NCBI GenBank assembly: GCA_018223415.1
Contig: JAGTTQ010000001.1
Span: 3,459,365 to 3,523,364, forward strand
Source of the DNA: Eubacteriaceae bacterium Marseille-Q4139
GTDB lineage: Bacteria; Bacillota; Clostridia; Lachnospirales; Lachnospiraceae
Length of the DNA: 64,000 nucleotides
Reading direction: 5' to 3'
A program made the translations under genes and the position numbers. Positions 53,701-61,549 of the stretch are shown piece by piece (the stretch's first letter is position 1; every line of letters begins with the position of its first letter). Under the pieces are notes generated by a model, which saw only the letters and a list, made by a program, of their open reading frames with translations, was not told the DNA's origin and ran no database searches.

Positions 53701-54109
53701 TACCGGGAGACGTGTTGGCTTTTGTGATCCGCTGGCCGTTTTTCCGGCGGGAGACAGAAAGGCTTTCAAAAGAGCTGTCGAGAAGCTCTGCCCCGACACC
53801 GAAGTCTCTGTCTTCAAACTCCACCGAGATGCTGAGATCTCTTACGGCATCCAAAGTGAATACATAATACTGTTCATCATAACCGTCGGGAATCATGTCC
53901 TCAAAACGGCTGGGAAAACTTACATAGGAGACATTCTCCGCGGATAAAAACCGGGAAGGGAGAAGCTCAGAGGAAACCTCTTCGGCCTGCGGGCTGTCCT
54001 GAGACGGCATGACGCCCATGGAAGAAAATGCGTTCCCCATCATAAGGGCCGCCGCCAGCAGAGCCGAAAGGGACCGTCTGGCAGTTTTTCTGAACAAATG
54101 GATTTTCAT
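50747..54109 (-). CDS. Secreted cell-wall-binding papain-like (C1) peptidase with permuted catalytic motifs
   Basis: 1120 residues. Signal peptide (1-30); PPC-like beta domain (about 60-165); C1 region from YSELHLAAML (173) through SWLGPV (239-244), catalytic-type His377 (NHEIVIVGWDD) and Asn425 (RNSWGE); lectin-like domain (about 470-635); then the part that normally comes first: FDLR (715), Gln729 and Cys735 (CWTFG). A second SWDGGPIED (801) follows, then Ig-like/BIg2 domains (about 820-960), a Ser/Gly linker and CW-binding repeats (about 985-1115, WFRFDAEGRMLTGW). AAAGGAG precedes the ATG. The order His-Asn-Gln-Cys is the reverse of the family's. Either a circularly permuted enzyme or an inactive rearranged one. 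It probably acts on the cell surface. Confidence 0.85.
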   Translation of the reverse strand: MKIHLFRKTARRSLSALLAAALMMGNAFSSMGVMPSQDSPQAEEVSSELLPSRFLSAENVSYVSFPSRFEDMIPDGYDEQYYVFTLDAVRDLSISVEFEDRDFGVGAELLDSSFESLSVSRRKNGQRITKANTSPGTYFLRIFPLSGSDGSQPFQVSLQKMDIATSSVAKVDYSELHLAAMLQGTDSPYRINGFSPEYEKFYSDDGESCFYRKREEPVFEDAGVNSGGFYPMPQHYYSSWLGPVADRVLPISDIPAKKDSDSDEDYARFLQEKGITYTGDPTPLVHVQNAIALPPRFAELEDGNEEELPGWDSHLKNAIMTYGAVTSGIYWGGASCEKEENIYVSGWDYAWATTSEGKKVIIPVNLFEDSDPLSVNHEIVIVGWDDAYPRENFRYAVPKGVATGSDALDSDEFLPERDGAWIIRNSWGEDSGDGGYYYVSYCDRRLVSNDNSWAYSAAETNDNYNKMYTTALLPYASGEYLNTGSDVFLTSTVFTAEKGAADVLKAVSFDIANNNIHYQICVNRGDEVGEGWKEENIYASGSKQYAGIYTVRLNKPLLLTPGEEFEVILRLETEDGDPLSIPMLRNSDTYSNLPSKEGLAFYSDDGDEWEDLGSGFMEPAEANNHYGYFTTKALCYDAKMKDGAVKRIPSIEVDPDDYYALTSSNAYEAEATEEKTAGTRSRSGAGGHVLKTREISVLGETALPKEVETQLPEAFDLRKVKALTPVKDQASTNTCWTFGSTACVESSFLLNGSNLYNYNYSSGIRLDTSLPVGRDGKAVYSFDLGDGDTLDDALFFPALLSWDGGPIEDAGGKLRWEFSGDTSAVDLTEFYEMTDGTGITESGEEFLLFEPVGSGTVTVSVSSADDPTKTASCEIVLMEENHVEQITVSPETLRLKRGASYQLEVSIEADADAKITPVFTSDSPNIASVDDTGKVLALHAGTTAVRVRAGGKEAVCTVTVWTSSGGSGSSGSSTSPRSGGSQGALYGNWSLGSDGFWRFEVNGIQYRDTWAYLYNPYGNGGSGDTGWFRFDAEGRMLTGWFLDGDGNWYYLNPISDGSLGKMCVGWVWISDDSGDEFCYYFYPEAGAPMGAMAKNGVTPDGFVVDEDGRWCVDGVVMKRG

Positions 54110-54224
54110 ATGGGACTCCTTTCACATGGATTCAGCCGCCAAAGCAAAAGGCGGAAACCTGTTTTCCAACAGTATAACATAAAATAGGAAAAGAAGGAAC
54201 TGCCCGATAAAAATTCTCCGAAGG

Positions 54225-54253
54225 TTGCCGCCCGCTCCAAAACATGGTAAAGT
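54225..54253 (+). promoter_or_regulatory. Promoter of the threonine dehydratase gene
   Basis: TTGCCG (54225-54230), 17-base spacer, TAAAGT (54248-54253) with an extended TGG. On the minus strand a TGTTATACT extended -10 (54171-54179) probably serves the divergent peptidase gene. Confidence 0.65.
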
Positions 54254-54285
54254 AAAGATAAATCAAAAAATCGGAGGGAACTGCC

Positions 54286-55251
54286 ATGATAACTTTAGAA
54301 GACGTAAAAGCCGCAAAAGAGAGAATCAGCGGCTATGTATTAAGAACACCGCTCCTTCGCGTGCCGGCGCTGGATTCCATCCTGGGCTGTCAGGTCTATT
54401 TAAAGCCGGAAAACCTCCAGCACACCGGCTCCTTTAAGCTCCGGGGCGCCACAAACCGGATCTTATCCTTAAGCGACGAGGAAAAAAGCCGCGGAATCGT
54501 GGCCTGCTCCTCCGGAAACCATGCTCAGGGAGTCGCCTGCGCTGCCAAATCCTGCGGCATCGACGCCGTCATCATCATGCCCACAAACTGCAACCCGGCA
54601 AAGCTTGCAGGCGTGAAAGAGTACGGCGTTCCCGTGCTTCTGGTGGGGACTTTGGGGAGCGAGAGAGAGGCGAAGGCCGAAGAACTTGTGCGTACCGAGG
54701 GCAGAACCCAGGTGCACCCCTACGCCGATGACGGCGTCCGCGCCGGCCAGGGTACCATCGGCCTGGAAATCCTAGAGGACGAGCCGGATATGGACACGGT
54801 CGTCGTGCCCATCGGAGGCGGCGGTCTCATCACCGGTGTCGCCACGGCCGTAAAGGGCATGAAGCCGGACATCCGCGTCATCGGAATGGAGCCGGAAGGC
54901 GCGCCGCGTTACAGCTTAAGCCGGAAGGAAGGCCGTCCCGTGACCTTAAAAAAGGTGGACACCATTGCAGACGGGACGAGGACAGACCATGCGGATCCCG
55001 AAAACTTTAAGGCCATCGAGCGCCTGGTGGACGAGCTGGTGACGGCGGATGATGATGCCATAAAGAAAGCCATGGCCGTCCTCGCGGGAAAAGCGAAGCT
55101 TGTGGCAGAGCCGTCCTCAGTCATGGGAATCGCGGCGGCCCTCTCCGGAAAGCTTCCGGTAACGCCGGAAGAAAAGGTCTGCTTCGTCCTTTCCGGCGGA
55201 AACAACGACCTTCGCCAGCTCTCGGACATCCTGTCTTCCGGACAGGCATGA
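54286..55251 (+). CDS. Threonine/serine dehydratase, short catabolic type
   Basis: PLP enzyme of 321 residues that deaminates threonine to 2-oxobutyrate (and serine to pyruvate). The PLP lysine is K51 in GSFKLRGA; the phosphate-binding loop is GGGGLITG; SSGNHAQG binds substrate. There is no C-terminal ACT-like domain, so it is not the isoleucine-feedback form of IlvA; it resembles TdcB or serine racemase-like enzymes. GGAGG precedes the ATG by 8 bases. It is a single gene under its own promoter. Confidence 0.92.
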   Translation: MITLEDVKAAKERISGYVLRTPLLRVPALDSILGCQVYLKPENLQHTGSFKLRGATNRILSLSDEEKSRGIVACSSGNHAQGVACAAKSCGIDAVIIMPTNCNPAKLAGVKEYGVPVLLVGTLGSEREAKAEELVRTEGRTQVHPYADDGVRAGQGTIGLEILEDEPDMDTVVVPIGGGGLITGVATAVKGMKPDIRVIGMEPEGAPRYSLSRKEGRPVTLKKVDTIADGTRTDHADPENFKAIERLVDELVTADDDAIKKAMAVLAGKAKLVAEPSSVMGIAAALSGKLPVTPEEKVCFVLSGGNNDLRQLSDILSSGQA

Positions 55252-55264
55252 TGCCCGATTTCAG

Positions 55265-55293
55265 TTGAAATCCTGCTGGGATTGTTGTATGAT
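55265..55293 (+). promoter_or_regulatory. Promoter of the zinc-finger/polA unit
   Basis: TTGAAA (55265-55270), 17-base spacer, TATGAT (55288-55293). Confidence 0.7.
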
Positions 55294-55326
55294 GATAGCC
55301 AGTAAACAGGAAGGGAGCGTGAGGAC

Positions 55327-55680
55327 GTGACATGTACGGAAGCGGAAAAAATGGTTGTTCCCTATATCGAAGATAAGCTGTCCCTTTCCGAGCTTGAGGA
55401 GTTCATGGAGCACATCGAAACATGCGAAAACTGCCGGGAGGAGCTGGAAATCTACTATATGGTAGACGTGGGTTTAAAAAATCTGGACGAAGACAACGGA
55501 ACCTACGACATCGCCGGCGATTTAAAGCGGAAGCTTACGGAATCCAGACGCGTTTTAAAGAGCCTTCTCATGTTCCGGATCACGCGTTATGCCGTGCGGA
55601 CCCTGATGGCCATGAGCCTCATCGTCACGGTGCTCTTGCAGCTTCGGATCTGGCATCAGGCCGGCTTCCTCTTTTTCTAA
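55327..55680 (+). CDS. Small membrane protein with an anti-sigma-type zinc finger
   Basis: 117 residues, starting at GTG with GGGAG/GAGG upstream. The N-terminal zf-HC2-like motif is Cys3 ... His29-x3-Cys33-x2-Cys36, as in anti-sigma factor ZAS domains. A single membrane helix follows at about 92-110 (TLMAMSLIVTVLLQL), with a very short outer tail. No sigma-factor gene is adjacent, so the partner is unknown; it may be encoded elsewhere. It lies 19 bases upstream of polA in the same transcript. Confidence 0.78.
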   Translation: MTCTEAEKMVVPYIEDKLSLSELEEFMEHIETCENCREELEIYYMVDVGLKNLDEDNGTYDIAGDLKRKLTESRRVLKSLLMFRITRYAVRTLMAMSLIVTVLLQLRIWHQAGFLFF

Positions 55681-55699
55681 AACATCACAGGAGAGCGAC

Positions 55700-58333
55700 A
55701 TGGAAAAACTTGTTCTGATCGACGGGCACAGCATCTTAAACCGTGCCTTTTACGGCGTCCCGGAGCTTACGAATTCCGAGGGCCTTCATACGAATGCAGT
55801 CTATGGATTTTTAAATATCCTGTTTAAAATACTGGAAGAGGAAAAGGCGGATCATCTGGCCGTGGCCTTCGATTTGAAGGCGCCCACCTTCCGCCACGAA
55901 ATGTACGGAGATTACAAAGGGACGAGAAAGCCCATGCCCGAGGAGCTTCACGAGCAGGTGCCTGTGATGAAGGAAGTCCTTGCTGCCATGGAAATCCCGA
56001 TTTTAACGAGAGAGGGCTATGAGGCTGACGACATCCTCGGCACGGCGGCGAAAAAAGCGCAGGCCATGGGAATCGAGGTCTCCATCGTCTCCGGCGACCG
56101 CGACCTGCTCCAGCTTGCGGATACCCACATCAAAATCCGCATCCCCAAAACGAGCCGCGGAACCACGGAAATCCACGACTATTACCCGGAGGACGTAAAG
56201 CGGGAATACCAGGTGACGCCGGCGGAATTCATCGACGTGAAAGCCCTCATGGGCGACGCCTCCGACAACATCCCCGGCGTTCCCTCCATCGGTGAAAAGA
56301 CGGCCACAAACCTGATCGTCCAGTACCACAGCCTGGAAAATATCTACGCCCATTTGGACGAAGTAAAGCCGCCGAGGGCGAAAAAGGCCCTGGAAGAGCA
56401 TAAAGACATGGCAGAGCTTTCCAGGACCCTTGCGAAAATCTGCATCGACGCCCCCATCGACTTTTCCTTAGACGACGCCAAAATCGGGAAGCTTTATACC
56501 CAGGCCGCCTATGACCTGATGGCGCGCCTTGGTTTTAAATCCCTGCTCCAGCGGTTCGGCGCCGAATGCGTGTCGGAAAACAGCGTAGAAGAGACCTTCG
56601 CCGTGATCCGCGATTTTTCCGAGGCGGAAAACTTCCTCAAAAAAGCGCAGACGGCAGAAAAAGCCGGCGCACAGCTTTTCACCGACAAAGACGAAATTTT
56701 CGGCCTTTCCGTCTGCCTGGACGGAAAAGAGAGCGCGTTTCTTCCGGCCGAGGGCTTTTTGACAGGCAGCTATCTGGCGGATGCATTAACCTCCCTCTGC
56801 AAAGCGCGGGAGGTCTGGGTTCTCGATTTAAAGAGCCAGCTTCCGTTTTTAAACTTAAATTACGGCGACGTTGTCTGCGACGCCGGCGTTGCGGCCTACC
56901 TCTTAAATCCGCTGACGGATACCTACGAATACGACGATCTGGCGAGAGATTACCTCGGCCTTACGGTTCCGTCAAAGGCAGACCTTTTCGGAAAGAAGGG
57001 CTGGAAGGCCGTCTGGGAAGAGGATGAAGACACAGTGAAGCGCTGCGCCTGCTATACGGCGTACACGGCCTGCATGGCGGCAGAGCCGTTAAAGAAAGCC
57101 CTCCATGAAACCGGCATGGAAGCCCTCTACCATGACATCGAGCTTCCCCTCATCTACGCCCTCTACCATATGGAAGAAGAGGGCATCGAAGTCCGCCGGG
57201 AAGAGCTTCGTGCCTACGGAGAGAAATTAAAGGGAAAAATTGAAATCCTCGAAAAGGAAATCTGGCAGGAAACCGGCTGCGAGTTCAACATCAACTCGCC
57301 CAAGCAGCTTGGCGAAGTCCTGTTTGAAACCATGCAGATCAAAGGCGGGAAGAAGACGAAGACAGGCTACTCCACGGCGGCTGACGTGCTGGAAAAGCTG
57401 GCGCCCGACTACCCGGTCGTGAAAAAAATCCTCGACTACCGCCAGTACACGAAATTAAAGTCCACCTATGCCGACGGTCTCGACGCCTTCATCGGAAGCG
57501 ACAACAGGATCCACAGCCGCTTCAACCAGACCATCACGGCCACCGGCCGCATCAGCAGCACCGAGCCGAACCTTCAGAACATCCCGATCCGCATGGAGCT
57601 GGGCCGGGAAATCCGCAAGGTCTTCGTGCCGCGGGACGGCTTTGTGTTCCTGGACGCCGACTATTCCCAGATCGAGCTTCGCGTCCTGGCCCATTTATCC
57701 GGCGATGAGCGCCTGATTGAGGCCTACCGGAGCGCCCAGGACATCCACGCTATCACGGCGTCCCAGGTGTTCCACATCCCCCTTTCCGAGGTGACGCCGC
57801 TCCAGAGGCGGAACGCCAAGGCCGTAAACTTCGGTATTGTCTACGGGATCAGCGCCTTCGGCTTAAGCGAGGACCTCAGCATCACGAGAAAAGAGGCCCT
57901 GGAATACATCAACCAGTATTTTAAGACGTATCCCCAGGTCAAGGAGTTTTTAGACGGTCTCGTGGAGACGGCAAAGGCGGAAGGCTATGTGACGACCATG
58001 TTTGGCAGACGCCGCCCGGTGCCGGAATTAAAGTCGTCGAATTTCATGCAGCGTTCCTTCGGTGAGCGCGTCGCCATGAATTCGCCGATTCAGGGCACGG
58101 CGGCCGACATCATAAAAATTGCCATGATCCGCGTGGACAGGCGCCTCCGCGACGAGGGGTTAAAATCCAGGCTGATTTTGCAGGTACACGACGAACTTTT
58201 AATTGAGACCAGCATGGATGAGGAAGAACAGGTGAAAACCATCCTCTCCGAGGAGATGAAGCATGCGGCCGCCTTAAAGGTGGAGCTGGAAATCGACATG
58301 CACGACGGGAAAAACTGGTTTGAGGCCAAGTAG
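55700..58333 (+). CDS. polA: DNA polymerase I (proofreading-deficient form)
   Basis: 877 residues. 5'-nuclease domain (1 to about 290: ILNRAFYG, ADDILGT, DASDNIPGVPSIGEKTA), a 3'-5' exonuclease-like domain (about 300-480), and polymerase (about 500-877) with motif A DYSQIELRVLAHLSGDE, motif B RRNAKAVNFGIVYG and motif C QVHDELLIE. Where proofreading enzymes have DxE the sequence reads FTDKDEIFGLSV, so exonuclease activity is probably absent, as in many Gram-positive PolA. It fills gaps and removes primers behind PolC. CoaE follows 3 bases after the stop. Confidence 0.96.
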   Translation: MEKLVLIDGHSILNRAFYGVPELTNSEGLHTNAVYGFLNILFKILEEEKADHLAVAFDLKAPTFRHEMYGDYKGTRKPMPEELHEQVPVMKEVLAAMEIPILTREGYEADDILGTAAKKAQAMGIEVSIVSGDRDLLQLADTHIKIRIPKTSRGTTEIHDYYPEDVKREYQVTPAEFIDVKALMGDASDNIPGVPSIGEKTATNLIVQYHSLENIYAHLDEVKPPRAKKALEEHKDMAELSRTLAKICIDAPIDFSLDDAKIGKLYTQAAYDLMARLGFKSLLQRFGAECVSENSVEETFAVIRDFSEAENFLKKAQTAEKAGAQLFTDKDEIFGLSVCLDGKESAFLPAEGFLTGSYLADALTSLCKAREVWVLDLKSQLPFLNLNYGDVVCDAGVAAYLLNPLTDTYEYDDLARDYLGLTVPSKADLFGKKGWKAVWEEDEDTVKRCACYTAYTACMAAEPLKKALHETGMEALYHDIELPLIYALYHMEEEGIEVRREELRAYGEKLKGKIEILEKEIWQETGCEFNINSPKQLGEVLFETMQIKGGKKTKTGYSTAADVLEKLAPDYPVVKKILDYRQYTKLKSTYADGLDAFIGSDNRIHSRFNQTITATGRISSTEPNLQNIPIRMELGREIRKVFVPRDGFVFLDADYSQIELRVLAHLSGDERLIEAYRSAQDIHAITASQVFHIPLSEVTPLQRRNAKAVNFGIVYGISAFGLSEDLSITRKEALEYINQYFKTYPQVKEFLDGLVETAKAEGYVTTMFGRRRPVPELKSSNFMQRSFGERVAMNSPIQGTAADIIKIAMIRVDRRLRDEGLKSRLILQVHDELLIETSMDEEEQVKTILSEEMKHAAALKVELEIDMHDGKNWFEAK

Positions 58334-58336
58334 GAG

Positions 58337-58939
58337 ATGGAAGAAGTGAAGAAAAAACGGATTCTAGGGATCACAGGCGGCGTCGGGGCCGGAAAAAGCA
58401 GCGTTTTACAGGTGCTTTCCGAGTCCTTCGGTGCGAAAATCATCCTGGCCGATTTGGTGGCCCATGATCTGATGGAGCCGGGGAGCGAAGGGCTCTCGCG
58501 CGTGACGGCCGCCCTTGGAACCGGTTTTATAAAGGAAGACGGCTCCGTGGACAAAGAAAAGCTTTCGTCGCTGATTTTCCATGACGAAGCGGCCAGGAAA
58601 ACCATGAATGCCATCATCCATCCTCTTGTGTGGGAGACCATAAAAAAAGAGGCGGACGAGGCCAAAGAGCCGATTGTGGTGGTGGAGGCGGCGATTTTTG
58701 ACACAGCGCCGGAAGGCTTTTTCGACGCGGTCGGCTACGTCTATACCACAAAGGAAAACCGGATTCTCCGCCTCATGAAAGACCGGGGCTATACGAGAGA
58801 AAAATGCGAGTCCATCATGAAACGCCAGGACTCCGAGGAAGAATACAGAAAACGCTGCACCTTTGTCATCGACAACAACGGCGATAAGGAGACAGTAAAA
58901 GAGCAGCTGAAGGGAATTTTAGAACATGAGATTTGTTAG
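58337..58939 (+). CDS. coaE: Dephospho-CoA kinase
   Basis: Last step of coenzyme A synthesis: phosphorylates dephospho-CoA with ATP. 200 residues. P-loop GGVGAGKSS, then the lid and CoA-binding segments (ADLVAHDLM; VEAAIFD). Ribosome site TAGGAG covers the polA stop. Its end overlaps the WalJ-like gene start by 14 bases, so polA-coaE-walJ-like genes are coupled. Confidence 0.95.
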   Translation: MEEVKKKRILGITGGVGAGKSSVLQVLSESFGAKIILADLVAHDLMEPGSEGLSRVTAALGTGFIKEDGSVDKEKLSSLIFHDEAARKTMNAIIHPLVWETIKKEADEAKEPIVVVEAAIFDTAPEGFFDAVGYVYTTKENRILRLMKDRGYTREKCESIMKRQDSEEEYRKRCTFVIDNNGDKETVKEQLKGILEHEIC

Positions 58940-59723
58940 CATTGCCAGTGGGAGCAGCGGGAACTGCATCTATGCGGGGACGGAAACCACTCACGTCCTC
59001 ATCGACGCCGGGATCAGCACGAAGCGGATTGAAAAGGGGCTTTGTGACGTGGGCGTAAAGCCGTCGGAGCTTTCGGCCATCTGCATCACCCACGAGCACT
59101 CCGACCATGTGCGGGGGCTCGGCGTCCTTTCGAGGAAATATGAAATCCCCATCTACGGGACGGAAAAGACCCTGGAGGAGATCCGGAAAATGAAGTATCT
59201 CGGGGAATACCCGAGAGAGCTTTTCCGCCCGATCCGCCCGGATGTGGATTTCGCTGTGGGCGACATGACCGTAAAGCCGTTCCACATCGACCACGATGCT
59301 GCCGACCCGGTGGCCTACCGGATCCAGCAGGGCGGGAAGTCCATTGCGGTGGCGACCGACCTGGGCCATTACGACCAGTACACCATCGATCACCTTCTGG
59401 ATCTGGACGCTGTCCTTTTGGAGTCCAACCACGACCTTCACATGCTGGAGACCGGCCCCTACCCCTACTACTTAAAGCGCCGGATCATGGGCGATTACGG
59501 CCACCTCTCCAATGAGAATGCCGGACGGCTTTTAAACTGCATCTTAAACGATAAGCTAAAACATATCCTTCTGGGGCATCTGAGCAAGGAAAACAATCTC
59601 CCCGAGCTGGCCTACGAGACCGTAAAGGTGGAAGTCGACATGGGAGAGTGCCCATACCGGGCCTCCGATTTCCACATTGCCGTGGCAAAGCGGGATGAGA
59701 TGTCCGAGATCCTTACGGTTTAG
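58926..59723 (+). CDS. WalJ/YycJ-type metallo-beta-lactamase fold hydrolase
   Basis: 265 residues. Metal motif THEHSDH (HxHxDH), VATDLGHY and ESNHD complete the binuclear site. The opening FVSIASGSSGNCIYAG is characteristic of YycJ/WalJ, a cytoplasmic (exo)nuclease-like protein that in Firmicutes affects cell-wall and mismatch-repair phenotypes. Here it is not near walRK but in the polA-coaE cluster. The start overlaps coaE. The biochemical role remains partly unclear in the family. Confidence 0.88.
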   Translation: MRFVSIASGSSGNCIYAGTETTHVLIDAGISTKRIEKGLCDVGVKPSELSAICITHEHSDHVRGLGVLSRKYEIPIYGTEKTLEEIRKMKYLGEYPRELFRPIRPDVDFAVGDMTVKPFHIDHDAADPVAYRIQQGGKSIAVATDLGHYDQYTIDHLLDLDAVLLESNHDLHMLETGPYPYYLKRRIMGDYGHLSNENAGRLLNCILNDKLKHILLGHLSKENNLPELAYETVKVEVDMGECPYRASDFHIAVAKRDEMSEILTV

Positions 59724-59736
59724 AGGAGACGAAGCC

Positions 59737-60381
59737 ATGAAATTTTATCTGATCCGCCACGGAAGGCAGATGAGCCCGCTCTGCAACGTGGACGTGCCGC
59801 TGGCGCCGGAGGGACGCCGCCAGGCAGAGCTTCTCGGCAAACGTCTTGAGGCAGAGCGCCCGGATGCCGTCTGGTCGAGCGGGCTTCTCCGTGCCGTGGA
59901 GACGGCGGAAATCGCAAATACAATCTGGAACCTTCCCCATGTGATCCGGCCGGATCTCAGAGAGATTTCCTTCGGAGACATGGAGGGCATGAGCGACGCG
60001 GAAATTGTGAAAACCTTCGGGGAATTTCTGGCGGAAAAAGCGAAGATGAAACGGGATCTTCCCTATCCCGGCGGGGAATGCTGCGCCGATGTGGCAAAGC
60101 GCGTGCTGCCGGTTTTCGAGGAGATGGAAGAGAGCGGGATGGAGCGCATTGCCGTCATCACCCACGGCGGCGTGATCCGGAGCCTGCTCTGTTATTTCCT
60201 CGGCCTGGACTTTGCGAAAAACCGGCTGTTCGCCTCCCACCTGGAAAATTGCAGCATCACGGAGATCGAAAAGAAAGAGGATGGCCGGTACTATGTGAAC
60301 CGGATCAACGACTACGGGCATCTGGAGCCGTGGCCGGAGCTTTTAAGGAGCGGATGGAGTGGAAAAAATGATGGAAAATGA
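59737..60381 (+). CDS. Histidine phosphatase family (phosphoglycerate mutase-like) protein
   Basis: 214 residues. The catalytic LIRHGRQ is at the N-terminus with a phospho-accepting His; the second His lies in ITHGGVIRSLL. Short length and lack of PGAM signatures suggest a broad-specificity phosphatase, perhaps on a small metabolite. The start 59737 follows GAGGAG; an earlier frame ATG at 59677 lies inside the preceding gene. It overlaps the next gene by 23 bases. Confidence 0.88.
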   Translation: MKFYLIRHGRQMSPLCNVDVPLAPEGRRQAELLGKRLEAERPDAVWSSGLLRAVETAEIANTIWNLPHVIRPDLREISFGDMEGMSDAEIVKTFGEFLAEKAKMKRDLPYPGGECCADVAKRVLPVFEEMEESGMERIAVITHGGVIRSLLCYFLGLDFAKNRLFASHLENCSITEIEKKEDGRYYVNRINDYGHLEPWPELLRSGWSGKNDGK

Positions 60382-61549
60382 CGGGCTTCTTAAAACAATC
60401 GAGGAGCTTCTCACAGAAGATTTAAGACAGATGGTGTTAAGCGGCCGCCTGCAGGCGGACGGCCCCATGAAGGTTCGGCTCCGCCCGGTTCTAACAGGCG
60501 GCGTGTTAAAATTCCAGGCGGAAGAATTCGTCGGCAAACAGGCCTTCCATAAAAATCTTCCGAAGGAAGAGGCTGCAAGCTACGTGACCGGCCTTTTGGG
60601 TACTTCCTTTAAGCAGCTCCAGGCGGAGACGGCCGCCCTCGAGGCATCGGTTCTCGTGAGCAAAAAGGGCAAGGTCACGATCCATAAGAAAAAGAAGGCA
60701 GAGCCGGTCCTTTCCGACGCCTGGCGCGCCTCCCTGTCCCACAACCGGAAAAAGCATTACATCCTCGAAGAGGGAATCCCGGTGCCGTTCCTCGTGGATC
60801 TTGGCGTCCAGACAAAGGACGGAAAGATTGTCCATGCCCGCTACGATAAATTCCGCCAGATCAACCGCTTCCTGGAATTCATCGAGGACGTGCTTCCGAA
60901 GCTTGATAAAAACAGGGAAAACGTGATCCTGGATTTTGGCTGCGGGAAATCCTACCTGACCTTTGCCATGTACTACTATTTAAAGGAATTAAAGGGGTAT
61001 CCCGTCCGCATCATCGGCCTGGATTTAAAGGAAGACGTGATCCGCACATGCAGCCGCCTTGCGGAAAAATACGGCTATGAAAACCTGACGTTTTTAACCG
61101 GCGACATCGCCTCCTACGAAGGCGTCGACCATGTGGACATGGTGGTGACGCTCCATGCCTGCGACATGGCCACGGACTACGCCCTTTATAAGGCCGTCAA
61201 ATGGGGCGCGAAGGTGATTCTTTCGGTGCCATGCTGCCAGCATGAGTTAAATGCCCAGATGAAGAGTGAGCGGTTCGCACCGCTGTTCCAGTACGGGATT
61301 ATCAAGGAGCGGACGGCTGCCCTGTTTACGGATGCGCTCCGGGCACAGCTTTTAGAGAGCCAGGGCTACCGCGTCCAGATTTTGGAGTTCATCGACATGG
61401 AACACACGCCGAAAAACCTTTTAATCCGCGCCGTGCGGCAGGGGGAGAAAAAGGACAACCGGCATGAAATCGAAGATATTTTAAAGGAACTTTCCGTAAC
61501 CCCGACGTTATACCGGCTTTTTAGCGAAAGCGGGGAAGCGGATTTATAG
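60359..61549 (+). CDS. Class I SAM-dependent methyltransferase (METTL25/GSTCD-like)
   Basis: 396 residues. A non-catalytic N-terminal domain (1 to about 165) is followed by a Rossmann methyltransferase with the SAM motif DFGCGKSYLTF, a GLDLKEDVI acidic loop and LHACDMATD, then VPCCQHELN. The CCQHELN and LHACD segments match the Methyltransf_32-type family whose bacterial targets are unknown; rRNA or tRNA is likely from homologues. GTG start with AAGGAG 8 bases upstream. It converges with and overlaps the tmcAL 3' end by 6 bases. Confidence 0.82.
   Translation: MEKMMENDGLLKTIEELLTEDLRQMVLSGRLQADGPMKVRLRPVLTGGVLKFQAEEFVGKQAFHKNLPKEEAASYVTGLLGTSFKQLQAETAALEASVLVSKKGKVTIHKKKKAEPVLSDAWRASLSHNRKKHYILEEGIPVPFLVDLGVQTKDGKIVHARYDKFRQINRFLEFIEDVLPKLDKNRENVILDFGCGKSYLTFAMYYYLKELKGYPVRIIGLDLKEDVIRTCSRLAEKYGYENLTFLTGDIASYEGVDHVDMVVTLHACDMATDYALYKAVKWGAKVILSVPCCQHELNAQMKSERFAPLFQYGIIKERTAALFTDALRAQLLESQGYRVQILEFIDMEHTPKNLLIRAVRQGEKKDNRHEIEDILKELSVTPTLYRLFSESGEADL

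Noticed and set aside
53168..53947. 259-codon plus-strand frame opposite the peptidase gene (also 51293-51862 and 52559-53167)
   Set aside because: Shadows of the GC-rich peptidase coding strand: no ribosome sites and no recognisable domains, while the minus-strand frame has clear motifs throughout.
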